From: Leptobrachium leishanense
Taxonomy: Eukaryota; Chordata; Amphibia; Anura; Megophryidae
Direction: 5' to 3'
Assembly (NCBI GenBank): GCA_009667805.1
Contig: CM019067.1
Location: 246,299,721-246,363,720 of the forward strand
Length of the DNA stretch: 64,000 nt
The notes under the pieces are model-generated. The model searched no databases. It saw nothing but the letters and a program-made list of their open reading frames with translations, and had not been told where the DNA came from. The translations under genes and the position numbers were made by a program. Below are positions 22,275 to 32,975 of this stretch, in pieces; positions within the stretch are counted from its first letter, which is position 1, and every line of letters begins with the position of its first letter.

Positions 22275-22400
22275 AACTCACATGCAGGACCTCAAGGATG
22301 TCACCAACAACGTACATTATGAGAATTACCGTAGCAGAAAGCTGGCAGCCGTCACTTACAATGGAGTGGATAACAATAAAAACAAAGGACAGCTAACAAA
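22275..22400 (+). CDS. SEPTIN7: septin-7 exon (septin unique element to linker)
   Basis: A 126-nt exon: one base, 41 codons and two bases. It opens with [20 protein letters not shown], the conserved septin unique element, and ends in the hydrophilic linker [13 protein letters not shown] before the coiled coil. The acceptor is TTCTCAG before 22275 and the donor is GTAAGT at 22401. The trailing AA can join either the A that opens the 21-nt microexon at 25464 or the G that opens the exon at 28586. Both give a lysine, so the reading frame is kept with or without the microexon. Confidence 0.96.
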
Positions 22401-22974
22401 GTAAGTTGATATCAGTGGGTGATGGCTCTTAACTTTAAATCTTCATTCTCATTCTTTTCTCTTCACTTCTGTCAATGTCCTGTTTTGTCTCTTTCACTGG
22501 TCAAATGTTTCTCATTGACATCAGCGTCTTTGTTCAATTTACTCTCAAAAACTCTTAGGCATTATGGTCTTTCCAAGTGTGTGTGTTTTTATAGGTATAC
22601 CTCAACCTTTCCTACGCATTTACACCTCATTTCACCTGTGTGTTGATAATGTGTTGCCCACTTGCAAAATCGTTGTTAGATCCCTGTGTATTTTAGAATT
22701 GAATTTAAAAAGGTTTCTTTACTTATAGTACCAACATCGAACTCTATACTGGGCGCCATCATTAAAGGTGCTGGTGCTTTTTTATTTGAAGGCAATGGCT
22801 AAACAGTAGAGCATCTTATCACTAGATATACCTTTTGTAAATATTTGTTCCGATGTTTTTCTTAATGCCTTTTCCTAGCACCTACATGATATTGTTAATT
22901 GACATACAGAAATACATTTGTGTTGCTAATCCTAATCTGTTGTGTATGTATGTGATATCATAAAAAGTATAAAT
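22401..22974. other. septin-7 intron, nothing recognised
   Basis: Begins with the donor GTAAGT. No repeat or exon seen. Confidence 0.5.
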
Positions 22975-23660
22975 TACCAATCGCTTGGGCCTCGCTAAAA
23001 AGGGGAAAAATTTGCGTTCCCCCAACCTCCCCCTGGCGCCCCTGCTTTCACACTGGAATATGGGGAGAGGTGAGTATTTGTTGGGGCGAGTTACAGCTGC
23101 TAACTGATTCTGCAGCAGCTCAGCTGGTGTTGGCTTTTTTAGTTAGCGCCCACTCTTCGTAATTGGCGTTAGGACCTTGTGATCCTAACGCTAATGATCG
23201 ATTGCTTACGCTTTGCGCTTCCCATGTTAACCCTTTCACTGCTGAGGACGTGTGGGGAACGTCCTCCTTGACTCCTAAGGAAAGATTGGGGTGATGATCA
23301 GGGTTCCTTTTGAACCCAGATATCTCCCGACTGTTTTCAGCTAGCAGGGTCATGTTTGGTATTATTAGAAAGGCCAGAGCATGGCCTTTCCAATGATACC
23401 AAACATGACCATGGTTAAAGTAAAGAAAAAAAAATAACAATAATACAGAAAAGAAAAAAAGTTTTTTTAAGACGTGAAATGGCTCAGCAGTGAAGGGGTT
23501 AAATATAGGGAGTGCAAAGTACAGTAAGATCGCGCGAATACCAAGTCGCCAATACGTTTTTAACCCAATCGGTGTTTTGCACAGATCACCTCTGTATCGC
23601 TATCACCTCTTTTTTTAAGCTAGCGTTAATGCTCTTTAAGGAGGTGATATAGCCCATGAT
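22975..23660. repeat. unclassified repeat family R, copy 2, split by a TTAA element
   Basis: The left part (to 23230) has CTAACTGATTCTGCAGCAGC, CTTGTGATCCTAACGCTAA and CTTCCCATGTTAA. The right part (from 23499) has TTAAATATAGGGAGTGC, GTACAGTAAG and AAGGAGGTGATATAGCCC. The same order is uninterrupted in copy 1. The break is exactly at TTAA. Confidence 0.65.
23227..23502. mobile_element. TTAA-flanked foldback MITE inside repeat R
   Basis: TTAA at 23227-23230 and 23499-23502. Inverted ends CCCTTTCACTGCTGAGGACG and CTCAGCAGTGAAGGGG. The core palindrome GGTCATGTTTGGTATTATTA opposite AATGATACCAAACATGACC is also found near 30850, 56470 and 63715. No ORF. Insertion in repeat R left a single-TTAA duplication. 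Confidence 0.85.
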
Positions 23661-25463
23661 ATGGTAAACTTGGTAAAATTGTATGGTGGATTACTCACAT
23701 GTTCATAATAGGACAAATAAAAAGATCAGATACAAGCACAGTGCAATTACTCCAAGGCAATATTATTTGGAAAGAGATGGCAACGTTTTGAGTGCTGGTG
23801 CTGCTGAAACCTCCATGTCTCTGTCCAGACAGAAGTGCCTTGTAGTAATTGGACACTGCTCACCTCTGCTGCCTCTTGGTTGTATTACGTTGGCGACTCT
23901 GGGACTCACTGAGCGCTCACTAGTTGGTATTCTAAACGAAGATGTTTAAGTGGTTGGTCTATGTGCAGGCAGTCCCCTCTGCTCTCATGACAGGGCAAAG
24001 GGCATATTGTTTTAATTCAAGGATTATGTTTTTGCACACGTGATGTGCGTGTTTTTATAGTATGTGTAGTGTTTGCAGTTTAGTTTTTGTCTGCAGGTGA
24101 AATAAACCGTTCTTACGATTTGGCCTCTGTGGAATGAATCCAGGGCACGTTTAGACATAGTGCTTGGGGTAGACTCCATGCGGGTGGAATGCGTGCCTGT
24201 GTGTTTAAGCAGGGCTGGCTTGGGCCATAGTGACTAGTTTAGGGAGGAATGTGGGACATGCGCCCCGGGATGCCTTTAAAGCTCTGCCTTCTCAGCAGAT
24301 CTGCTTTTGATTTTTGCACGGAGGCCACTTAAAGTTCAGCAAAATGTGTTATTTGGAGACCCCTATTGGTTTTCTGAGGAAAAAAAAGGCCGTGTAATGT
24401 GTTCCTTTCTAGAAATGTTTACTCTGTATATTGTGTTCTCTTCAAATTATATATTTACGTTTCTTGTCACCCCCCCATGAACGGTTTATCTGTTGATTTT
24501 GGTTCACTGTTTGAAAATAGGATACCATGAAGGTGTGCTCCCCCATTTGCAAAGCACTATTAATAGGTAAATGAGAAACGGAGACAATTTTTTTACACCC
24601 CCCCCCCCCCCTATTAAACCATGTTTGGGGGGGCTTGGTTTATGCCAGCAGCTCTGGTGCGCTGATTTAAAGGCGAGGGCACTAGTCCTTTCATACAAGT
24701 TGTGCTTGGGTAAGCAGGATAAATGGTACCCGTGCATGTGCCTTCAGCACTTCTTTTCTACATTTCATCCACACATGCTACGTCATTTATTTATTTATTT
24801 TTATTATCAAATCAACTAGTTACCGTGTCATCAAATAAGGAGATAACCTTCACTTTGAATTCATCTTCTTTTTGCTGTTGGGCACCTGGAAGTAGTTCAC
24901 CACCACTGCATACATGTCCATCTTTTTCTTTGTCAAGAATAGGTTATGGCGACGTCCCACGTTTTGTACATAGGATCAATATGGTATTCGATGGTTGCCA
25001 GATATCTAAGCATGTATAAAAGAGATCTTCACATTTTTTTCCCCGTGAGCTTTAAATACCTCCTTAAAAAGTACTACATCCACCCTGCACCTTAATGACA
25101 CATGCAATAACCACTCTTAAATCGCTGTTGGCTTATTAACTGAATGCCAAGAAATGCTTTATAAAGGCATGTTACCGTATACAGCCGATTCATATGCACT
25201 ACTGCACTTTAATTCAACTGGTAATTAGATTTTTTTTTTTTCTATTCCTATTCTACTAACAAGATTACCAACCAATGTGTGGCTGATCATTAACCCAATG
25301 TTCTACTGAAACAAATATATTTTAATCTGCATCTCTCTTAAGCTTTTACAAAGTCTTGAAATCATAGACACACGAATTAAAGCTTTAATTTAATTGCTTT
25401 TTTTATCTTCAATTAATTTAAGCATGCTAAGTCTTTGTATTGTGTTTTTTGTTTGTTTTTTAG
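23661..25463. other. septin-7 intron upstream of the microexon
   Basis: No transposon recognised. The last 100 bases are T-rich (CTTTTTTTATCTTC, then GTGTTTTTTGTTTGTTTTTTAG) and contain UGC motifs, as expected before a regulated microexon. Confidence 0.5.
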
Positions 25464-25484
25464 ATTTGACACAGTTGAAGGCAT
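25464..25484 (+). CDS. SEPTIN7: septin-7 candidate 21-nt cassette microexon (FDTVEGM)
   Basis: A 21-nt segment, ATTTGACACAGTTGAAGGCAT, bounded by a long T-rich tract ending in TAG and by a consensus donor GTAAGT at 25485. Its phase is exact: A completes the AA left by the upstream exon (Lys), six codons give FDTVEG, and AT joins the next exon's G as ATG (Met). Inclusion therefore inserts FDTVEGM between QLTK and SPLAQ, at the junction of the GTPase unit and the coiled coil. Length divisible by three, strong splice sites and UGC-containing pyrimidine-rich upstream sequence are typical of regulated vertebrate microexons. Use in transcripts is inferred, not shown. Confidence 0.75.
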
Positions 25485-26279
25485 GTAAGTGGTCATTTCT
25501 AATTTTTTAAAAAACTTTTTCCTACGCAAAAGAAATTATCCCCTTCCCCCTTCTTCCTCTAAAGGCTTTTGCTATTTTTACGACATTTCATAACTGGCTC
25601 AAAACAAATAATTGTTTTATGTTTCAGATGCGTTAATGCTCTCTTACAGGGTTAGTCATTAAAGGCTGTTTTCAGCAAAAATCACTGTTGTTGCAATGAC
25701 TGTAAATTGTCTTCTGGAGATTCAAACAGCAGGAGAAAGTTACCTTTGCACCCCCCACCCCCCTTTTTCCATGGGATCAAGATTTAACGTGGTTGCAACA
25801 ACATTGATTTTCAGTATGGATTGCAATAACACTAAATGGTGTCACATTTTCGTATTTTTAGTATGGGCTTGATTGGAAAGGTTATGGGACATCAGTAGAT
25901 CTTCGTTTTTCCATCAGCATTCAGATGTCATATATTTAGTAGTTTCCTACTTTACTTTGCCTGGTAATGGAGCATCCCATGGGGCACTTGCTGTTGGTTT
26001 GTAAATTTAAAAAAAAAGCTTTCACAGGGCTTTATAATCCATGGTGATAATATTCCAACGCAAAGATGAGCTTTCAAAGTATCTTCTTAGATTATTTTTC
26101 TTTATCTCTTTTACTCTTTTATAGCTGTACTTTTTCTTGTATAATATGAGCACTGATACTGCAAATCCAAAGCTTGGCTATTGGTCCATTCACATCCTTC
26201 CAGTTTACACGCAATGTAGCACATATATCAAGGGTTTACAGCCTGCATTGGCATGCAGATAGACCATGCCATGTATTTT
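25485..26279. other. septin-7 intron downstream of the microexon
   Basis: Starts with the GTAAGT donor. No repeat or exon recognised. Confidence 0.5.
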
Positions 26280-26684
26280 TTAGGCTAGGGACAGACTAAC
26301 GCATTTTTTGCGTTGTCTGTGAAAAAGTGCGTTTGGACGGATTTTTTCACAGAATACACGATAGCGGTCATACGATGCGCATTTTCGTCTGTGATTTTGT
26401 ATGGATCCTCAATAAAACCCTTTTTGCGTCTGGACGTTATGTTGGCCGGACATTAGCAGCTTCTGACGTCTCCTAATCACGCAGACACGCCGCTAGCGGA
26501 CGCAGAGCACTTTGTACGTCAGTACTTGCGGTATCACGTTCTCGAAAAAATGCGTTAGTTTGCAGTTTGCGTTGCCCGGCCGAACTTTTTTATGCGGCCA
26601 TACTTCGTATATCGGCCGTCATTTGCTGCTACTACGGCCGTGATAAAGTGTGGCTGCACGCGCGTTCGTCTGATCCCAGCCTTA
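26280..26684. mobile_element. Harbinger-like MITE, subfamily 2, copy M6
   Basis: TTA on both sides. Ends GGCTAGGGACAGACTAACGC and GTCTGATCCCAGCC. The interior CGGCCGTCATTTGCTGCTAC is shared, inverted, with M7 at 58103. 400 bp, no ORF. Confidence 0.7.
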
Positions 26685-26825
26685 CACATGTGGTGGGTGC
26701 ATCTAATTGGGTGGAACAAAATCAGCATTAGAGATGAGCATGAGGAATAAGGTCAGACTATGCAGTAACCAACTGGCAACCACAGCCCAAAACAATTATC
26801 ACATTTATCACCAAATTTAGTAAGC

Positions 26826-26990
26826 AGTGATTGCCACTTTCTTGCCTATCCTTGGCCACTACCACCACCACCTGTCTTCAGCCAATACTATCGCCTTATC
26901 TGTTCTCTGCCAATACCACTACCTGCTTACCTGTCTTCCACCAATACCATCACCTCCTTATCCTTCACCAATACCATCATCTGCGACTCT
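26826..26990 (+). repeat. degenerate minisatellite (CCAATACCAT-type units)
   Basis: Roughly four diverged tandem units built on GCCAATACYATCNCCTTATC (CCAATACTATCG, CCAATACCACTA, CCAATACCATCACC, CCAATACCATCATC). The spacing is irregular, about 30-40 bp. Confidence 0.6.
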
Positions 26991-28585
26991 CATTATGGCT
27001 AGTGTTGCAACTCTGCACCTACTTCTGACTTTAGGTAGGTTGGGGCCCAATTTGACTCCTTGGTCTCCATTTTAAATTGTGTAATTACGGTTATGGATTA
27101 GCAGTGAAACATTCTATTAACACTCCATACGTGATGGCATGTTTTAAGGCACAGGGAATGATTGTAAAGAAGAAACAATCAGTGCAGCTAAAGAAAAGTG
27201 CTCTCAAATTCATTGATGTTTGCTGGTGTTTGGAAATGGCAAGCATGCCTTGTATTGCTTTTTTACTAGCCCCCTGTTCTGGTGTTCCCCGACTTATGAT
27301 AGAGGAGTCAGTTACCCCCCAGTCACACTATCTCTGCTTCTCTGCTGCGGTTGAGGGTTTTTGTGGTGTCAACTTGCACAATGTCAAGTCATCTGGTGTT
27401 CCTCCAGCAAGACTTATTGCCAGTGGAGTAGATGCCGTTCGACGTGGGGTTTGGAGGGAAAGAAAATCATGTGGGGAAATATCACCATCATTCCAAAGTG
27501 AATGGTGAAGCACATTTCTCTTGACTTTCCTTACCTATTATTATACCTTAAATAGTATTTGAAAGATGCAACGGTTATCTTTTCAAAAATGTTTCTTTGG
27601 GATTCCTAGGTATTAAAATAACAGGAAAATTTGGATCTACTCGAGGTGATGACAAAGATGAAAGCGGAACAACGGCACTGTGTTATCACTAATATTTTGG
27701 TTATTTTAAGTTTTGTTTAGTGACATGTGCTATAGCTTTGAAAGCTCACTCCTTGATACCTCACATAAGCTTTCTAGTCCTTATGGATCCGGAGTCAGAG
27801 GAGTCCAAAGGCCCCCCACCCTCTCGTTCACAATTTTTATTCTCTTGTTCCCTGGGTTAACTGTCAGCGACATTTGTTGAGCTTATATGCTATGACGTAA
27901 GGATACAGGGGTTATCCCCACGGTCATGATGATGGGCAAATCTGCACGCTGGGATAGAAAGCAGCGGTCAGCACTGAAGGGGCACAAAGCTGGGAAAGTA
28001 TTGGAAGATGCATGAAACGTGCTGTCAACACTTTAGAGACAAACCATGCAATGCGTCAGTTCAGCGTGTTAAAACCATTTACCAGATTTACTTTTACCGA
28101 TTTTATTAAAATGTAAGAGTCCACAGACTTTCTCTCCTGTCCTGAACACCTTTACACCTTCTGCCATACACTACTACGCGACTCCTAAGGAGTGCACTGA
28201 GCATCCAGAAGTCCTGGAGGCATCTGGTGAGTAAAGTGGACATGTTAAGCATCGGAAACATAGATTATTTTGGGGCTTCTGTTCAGGGAAAATAATTGAT
28301 GGTCTTATGTATTAATATATTTGTGTGAGCAGGGAAGGGCCTACCTTCTTTAGATTGTCTGCTCGATCCTTTGCAAGAGGTTTACTTAGACATTTTATTT
28401 CTTAAATAAACTGAGGCAAGAGATCTGGTTTGTCCAAATACCATGGGCCTCAAGAATAGCATGGACAATCCAAATCACTAGAGTCATTAGACCTGATGTT
28501 CTAAACGTTTCACAAAAACTTTTCATCCCTTCTGCTATTTAGAACTACTGTGGGTATACTCAGCTTGTCTGTATTTTTGTCATAG
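26991..28585. other. septin-7 intron, nothing recognised
   Basis: Contains a 143-codon plus-strand ORF (27077-27508) with no recognised domain and no splice context. I regard it as chance. Confidence 0.45.
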
Positions 28586-28721
28586 GAGTCCTCTGGCTCA
28601 GATGGAAGAGGAGAGAAGGGAACATGTTGCCAAAATGAAGAAGATGGAAATGGAAATGGAGCAAGTATTTGAAATGAAGGTTAAAGAGAAAGTGCAGAAA
28701 CTTAAGGACTCCGAAGCAGAG
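28586..28721 (+). CDS. SEPTIN7: septin-7 exon (start of C-terminal coiled coil)
   Basis: A 136-nt exon: G plus 45 codons, [20 protein letters not shown] through [13 protein letters not shown]. It begins the C-terminal coiled coil, rich in E, K and M with hydrophobic residues at heptad spacing. In this family the coiled coil mediates pairing with other septins. The acceptor is CATAG before 28586 and the donor is GTAAAA at 28722. It joins in frame either to the exon ending at 22400 or to the microexon at 25464-25484. Confidence 0.96.
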
Positions 28722-29377
28722 GTAAAAATCCTTAGTGATATCCACTTTATTTTACGTTTTCTTTATAAACATTAAGCAAAAATAGACAACGCATATATAA
28801 AGTTTTCAACAATGTAAAAATAGAAAAAAAATGTTACAAAAGTGCTCGCCCTTCTACTAATCCTGGAGAGACCTGGTGAGGAGGACCAGTCATAATATTG
28901 AATAGTTGCACCAGCTTCATCTAAAAGCACATTCAGCCTTCCCCAAGAAAAATAAACTTTCATGCAGAATGTGAGGGCACATAAATAGGAAAAAGAGGAG
29001 CACAGGAAGAGCCCACAAGCCAAATGCTTTTCAGACCCTAAAGCCATTAGTCTGACAGCATTGTGTAAATCCAGTCACAAGGTGGAACAACGTGAAAAGT
29101 GTTTTTGCAGTGTTGCCACGCATTCGGAGACCACCAGATCATGTCCAAATGAATAGATAAACCAATATACATCTGTTTAAGAAAGAATATATACACTTTT
29201 TTATGGTACACTGTTAATAGTGTGGCTGAGAGATGTATTGTTATTGTTGTCGATGGGGGTAGGTGTGATCTGGCTATAATTGCTATAATGAACTAGTCCA
29301 TCCTTTCCTTTACAGTGACCTTGCCACCAAACAATGAACTGGTTTATTGTGTTTTATGTTGCTGATATCTTACGTGT
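28722..29377. other. septin-7 intron, nothing recognised
   Basis: No repeat or exon recognised. Confidence 0.5.
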
Positions 29378-29896
29378 TGTGACAGAACCACAGTCACTGG
29401 GGCATCGGGAGGAGGCTGTGGGCTAGCCTCCTGCCCAGTGACTATGGCCTGTGAAAGAGACTATTGGGGAATTGGTGGATTTTATAAATATATTTGGGTT
29501 TTCACTGTTTTTAACATCCTCCAGATAACTAAATATTTCTGTCTGTGTATTATTCACTTATGTATTTGTAGTCTTCTGTTGTGTATACTGTGTACATTCC
29601 CTCTATTATGTATCCTCTCTGTATAGCGTAGACTTCTGTATTACTACTCGCTCTCTGTATAGTGTATATTCTCTCTATAAGAAAATATTACTTTGTTTTA
29701 CCTACCCCTCCCCCTTCTCCTCCCAGGAGGTCCCATTGTTTGAAGGTCCCATTCCCCGTGCAGTTACTTGATCTGTTTGGTTGTATTCATGAAGGGGGTT
29801 GTTACTTAACTGTGAAGCTGTATGTCCCTTTGAATAAACTGTTAGTCTGCTTTTGATTCTCAACAGTCCACATCCTTCTTTCGGCTGCGGTAAACA
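29378..29896 (+). mobile_element. possible solo LTR
   Basis: Starts TGTGACAGAACCACAGTC, contains a short hairpin (CACAGTCACTGG..CCAGTGACTATGG), a TATA-like TATAAATATATTTGG at about 29484, a late AATAAACTG at about 29833 followed by a T-rich U5-like stretch, and could end in CA near 29864 or 29896. This layout fits an LTR, but no clear target duplication or primer site is seen. Confidence 0.35.
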
Positions 29897-30209
29897 TGCA
29901 CATTTTGTGTGTGATAATCAGAGGAGATATATATGTATATACTCATTTAAATTATGGTGAAGGGCAAAAAGTGAGATTAAAAGCCTCCCCATAGCAAACA
30001 ATCAAGTTTATAATTGTGGAAGACATTTACACATCCCAGCAATTCGGAGAACTGCTTTACAGAGCTCTCATGCTACATTCCTCATATGCAGCAAGGTACT
30101 TTGGGAAGGACATGCAAATGAAGTCCACAATTTTCCACTTTTTTTGTATCCTGGGTCTGTTTTAATACAGAACCCTCCTTGCCAGTGCCATATCATACTT
30201 TCTGTTTTT
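29897..30209. other. septin-7 intron, nothing recognised
   Basis: AT-rich sequence up to the TTAA element at 30210. Confidence 0.5.
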
Positions 30210-31049
30210 TTAACCCCTTAAGGACCCCTGACGTACCATGTACGTCCTGTCCACAGGTCTCCCTTAGACCCGCGGACGTACAGGGTACGTCAGCGGCGCC
30301 TAATCCCCCTCCCGCCCGATACTCACCTCCCTCGCTGGATCCCTCGGCGATCTGGCAGGGAGGAAGCCTGCCCATGTAATTTACATGGGCAGGCGAGGCT
30401 GATGACGTCGCCACGCTGCGTGGTGACGTCATCAGCAGGCGTCCCCATGCAAAGCAATGGAGGGGAGGGGGGGCTCCTTCGGAGCCCTCTATCTCCCCAA
30501 CCATTTCAGCGGTGTAAAAAGCATCTCCCTAGCTGCAAGGGGGAGAGTCTCCCCTTTTCAGCGGTGTATAGCATTAACTGTTTCGCCTCCGGATCACGTT
30601 TCGGCGCCAATTGGCGCCAAAACGGGATTCGAACCTGGAGGGGGGTTGACATCTTGGATCTCAGCCAAGCCTCCAGGTCCCCCCCCCCACCCACTGACAA
30701 CCTCACCATATGTGTGAGGATGTCAGTGGGCCAGTTAACCATCTAGCTGCCATGTAGAGATAAGGGGATCCTAAGCATCCCCATATCTCCCGATCCATGT
30801 CAGCTAGATGGTCATATTTGACATCATTTGAAAGGCCTGACTATGGCCTTTCCAATGATACCAAACATGACCAGGTTTGGTTTTAAAAAAAAAAATTAAA
30901 AAAATGATTTTTTTTAAAAAAAAAAATTTTTTGTCTGGGGGGAGTTTAATTCAATAGCACCTAGGCTGTCATCTAAAAATAATTAGCACAAAATGGTCAG
31001 AATGAGCGCAGCGCACATAGGTGAACTGTCTCAGCAGTGAAGGGGTTAA
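30210..31049. mobile_element. large TTAA-flanked non-autonomous element
   Basis: Begins TTAACCCCTTAAGGACC and ends CAGCAGTGAAGGGGTTAA. GC-rich left half with repeated ACGTACxxxGTACGTC palindromes and GATGACGTC hairpins (30390-30440). Core palindrome TTTGACATCATTTGAAAGGC opposite GCCTTTCCAATGATACC at 30815-30865. It shares its right end with the element at 23227-23502. No transposase. Confidence 0.7.
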
Positions 31050-31416
31050 AAAGCAAACGCATGTAAAAATTGGGTATTTCTAGTCTCGGGACAAAATTTT
31101 GAACCTATTTAGCCGGGGTCTTTTTGGGTGGTTGTAGATTTTGGGGATTAAATTACGAAAAAGTGTGTTTTTACCATTTTTTTTCATCATATTTCATTTT
31201 TATTTTTTTATAGTAAATTATTCGATATGATGGAAATAATGGTATTTCTAGAAAGTCCATTTAATGGCGGGAAAAAGGGTGTATAATATGTGTGGGTTGA
31301 ATAAACGAGTAAGAGGAAAATTTGACCTAAACACTAACAGCGCAGAAACGTAAAAACAGCAGCGGTCACTAAAAGACAGATTTGTGTAAAACCGCCCGGT
31401 CACTAAGGGGTTAAAA
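31046..31416. mobile_element. half of a second TTAA-type element
   Basis: The right end GGTCACTAAGGGGTTAA at about 31400-31416 is a TTAACCCCTTAGTGACC inverted tip. The interior is AT-rich (GGTATTTCTAG repeated at 31073 and 31240). The matching left tip is not separate, so the element either shares the TTAA at 30210 or was interrupted by the insertion there. Confidence 0.5.
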
Positions 31417-31579
31417 AAGGTCAGGTACAAATCAGTGAAGTGCGGTCAGCGGCTGGTGAGGCACTGGCTAGTATCAGAGCCAGATATACACAGGGTTACA
31501 CAGTCACAATTTACGCATTTGATTATCGTTACATAGGAGAATAGAGTCACTATTTATACTCATGTTTACCAATTAAAAT

Positions 31580-32120
31580 ATATATTGCATGCCTAGATTA
31601 CTTGTCCATTGCAAACAAAACCACTTTATGAAACGCATGCTGCTGTTTTTTTTCCTTTTGTTTAAAGTAATTGCATGTAAAAAGGAAAAACAAAGTTTAG
31701 ATTTTTTTTTATCTGCTTCCATTTTGTGGATTTTTCTCGTGATGCAACAATTACCAAAATCTGTGCAAAGGTTTTACTTTGAGGCTGTGCTTCCTCCTAT
31801 ACAGTATTTAACAGCTAATGAGGTGGGACTGTTTAGACAAGACAGCTGGGGGTGTATTGTATTCTGCATGATATTCCAGATAAATGAGATAAAACATGGA
31901 GTTTAACAGCCTTCTAATCTACCCCCCTGGTGATGTCCTTTGAATACACCCCACACATTACAATGTGAGTCGGTGACTGGCCCATTCACTCCATTCTATG
32001 GCCAAAACCACACAGTGAGGAGAAAGTGGTGGAAAGATACTGGGGGGGGGGGAGGTCACACAGTCGATGCACCCAGTGGCACATATAAAATATTTTCTTA
32101 ACTGCACATACAAGAAAAAA
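31580..32120 (+). repeat. unclassified repeat U, copy 1
   Basis: Collinear with 42610-43100 on the same strand. Shared blocks include AGTAATTGCATGT, GATGCAACA, TTACCAAAATCTG, GTTTAGACAAG, GGCGTGTATTGT-like, TTCTAATCTACYCCCCTG, GATGTCCTTTGA and CTCCATTCTATGGCCAAA. About 500 bp. No ORF, no inverted ends and no poly-A tail were found. Confidence 0.65.
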
Positions 32121-32474
32121 ACAAAAACACATGTAGGATAAGGACATATCATTTTTTTGTGGTAGCGGCCCTTTAATCAGGTCACATGGCTGCTTTAGAG
32201 ATATAACCTTTTTAATATATTTTATAATATGTATATAGAATGCAACAAGGAAAAAAAAACGTTTTTTAAAAAAATACCTTGGGCTGAACATTTTGGACCA
32301 AAAGTGTCAGGTCCTTATTTAGTGACTGTGCCTTTTTGCTTAAGCCCAGAGAGAAACCAGAAGCATCTACCTGTCAGAATCCCTGATACCACAGTCTCCA
32401 TTCCATTAGAATGTGGAAAGGGTTCTTGCAGAATTCAGAGGATAAATTTTATCATTCATGCCCCCCCCCCCCCA

Positions 32475-32975
32475 TACCATGTTTTTTTAATGGATGGCTG
32501 GGGAGCTGGTACCCACATGCAGTTAAATGGATAGAAGAGCTGCTGCAGATAACAGGCAGGTTATGGTGGGGAGTTGGATTCCTCTATAGACGGTCAGTTG
32601 GACAGGTGAAGGGGAGCTAGTACTGACCCAGGGACAGGCAGGTAGACAATGGAAGGGGAGGTGCAGGCAGGTAATGGTGGGGAGTCGGAATTTACCTGCA
32701 GGCTGGCAGATGGCTGTATCGGTGAAGGGGAGCTGGATTCAGGTGGGTAAAGGATGGATGCACAGGGGAATGCAGAGATTTGATTCACTAGCAGGCAAGT
32801 GTATTTTTGGGGAGGTGGGAATCACCTGGATTCAGGTAGGTAGGAGTTGGATGGAGGGGTAGCTGTGCTAGACAGGCAGGTGATGGGGAGCTGGCATTCA
32901 CCTGTATGTGACCAGTTGGGTGCTTGGAGAGGAGCTAGAACTCACCTGGATGCAGGTGATGGGGAGCTGGGAGAC
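32475..32975 (+). repeat. degenerate minisatellite
   Basis: Diverged tandem units carrying CAGGCAGGTRATGG, GGGGAGCTGG and ATTCACCTGSATG recur at least seven times at roughly 50-70 bp spacing. A C run (32461-32474) precedes it. Confidence 0.7.

Noticed and set aside
27077..27508. 143-codon plus-strand ORF in a septin-7 intron
   Set aside because: No recognisable domain, no acceptor/donor arrangement, no phase relation to septin-7. A long ORF of this size is expected by chance in 64 kb.
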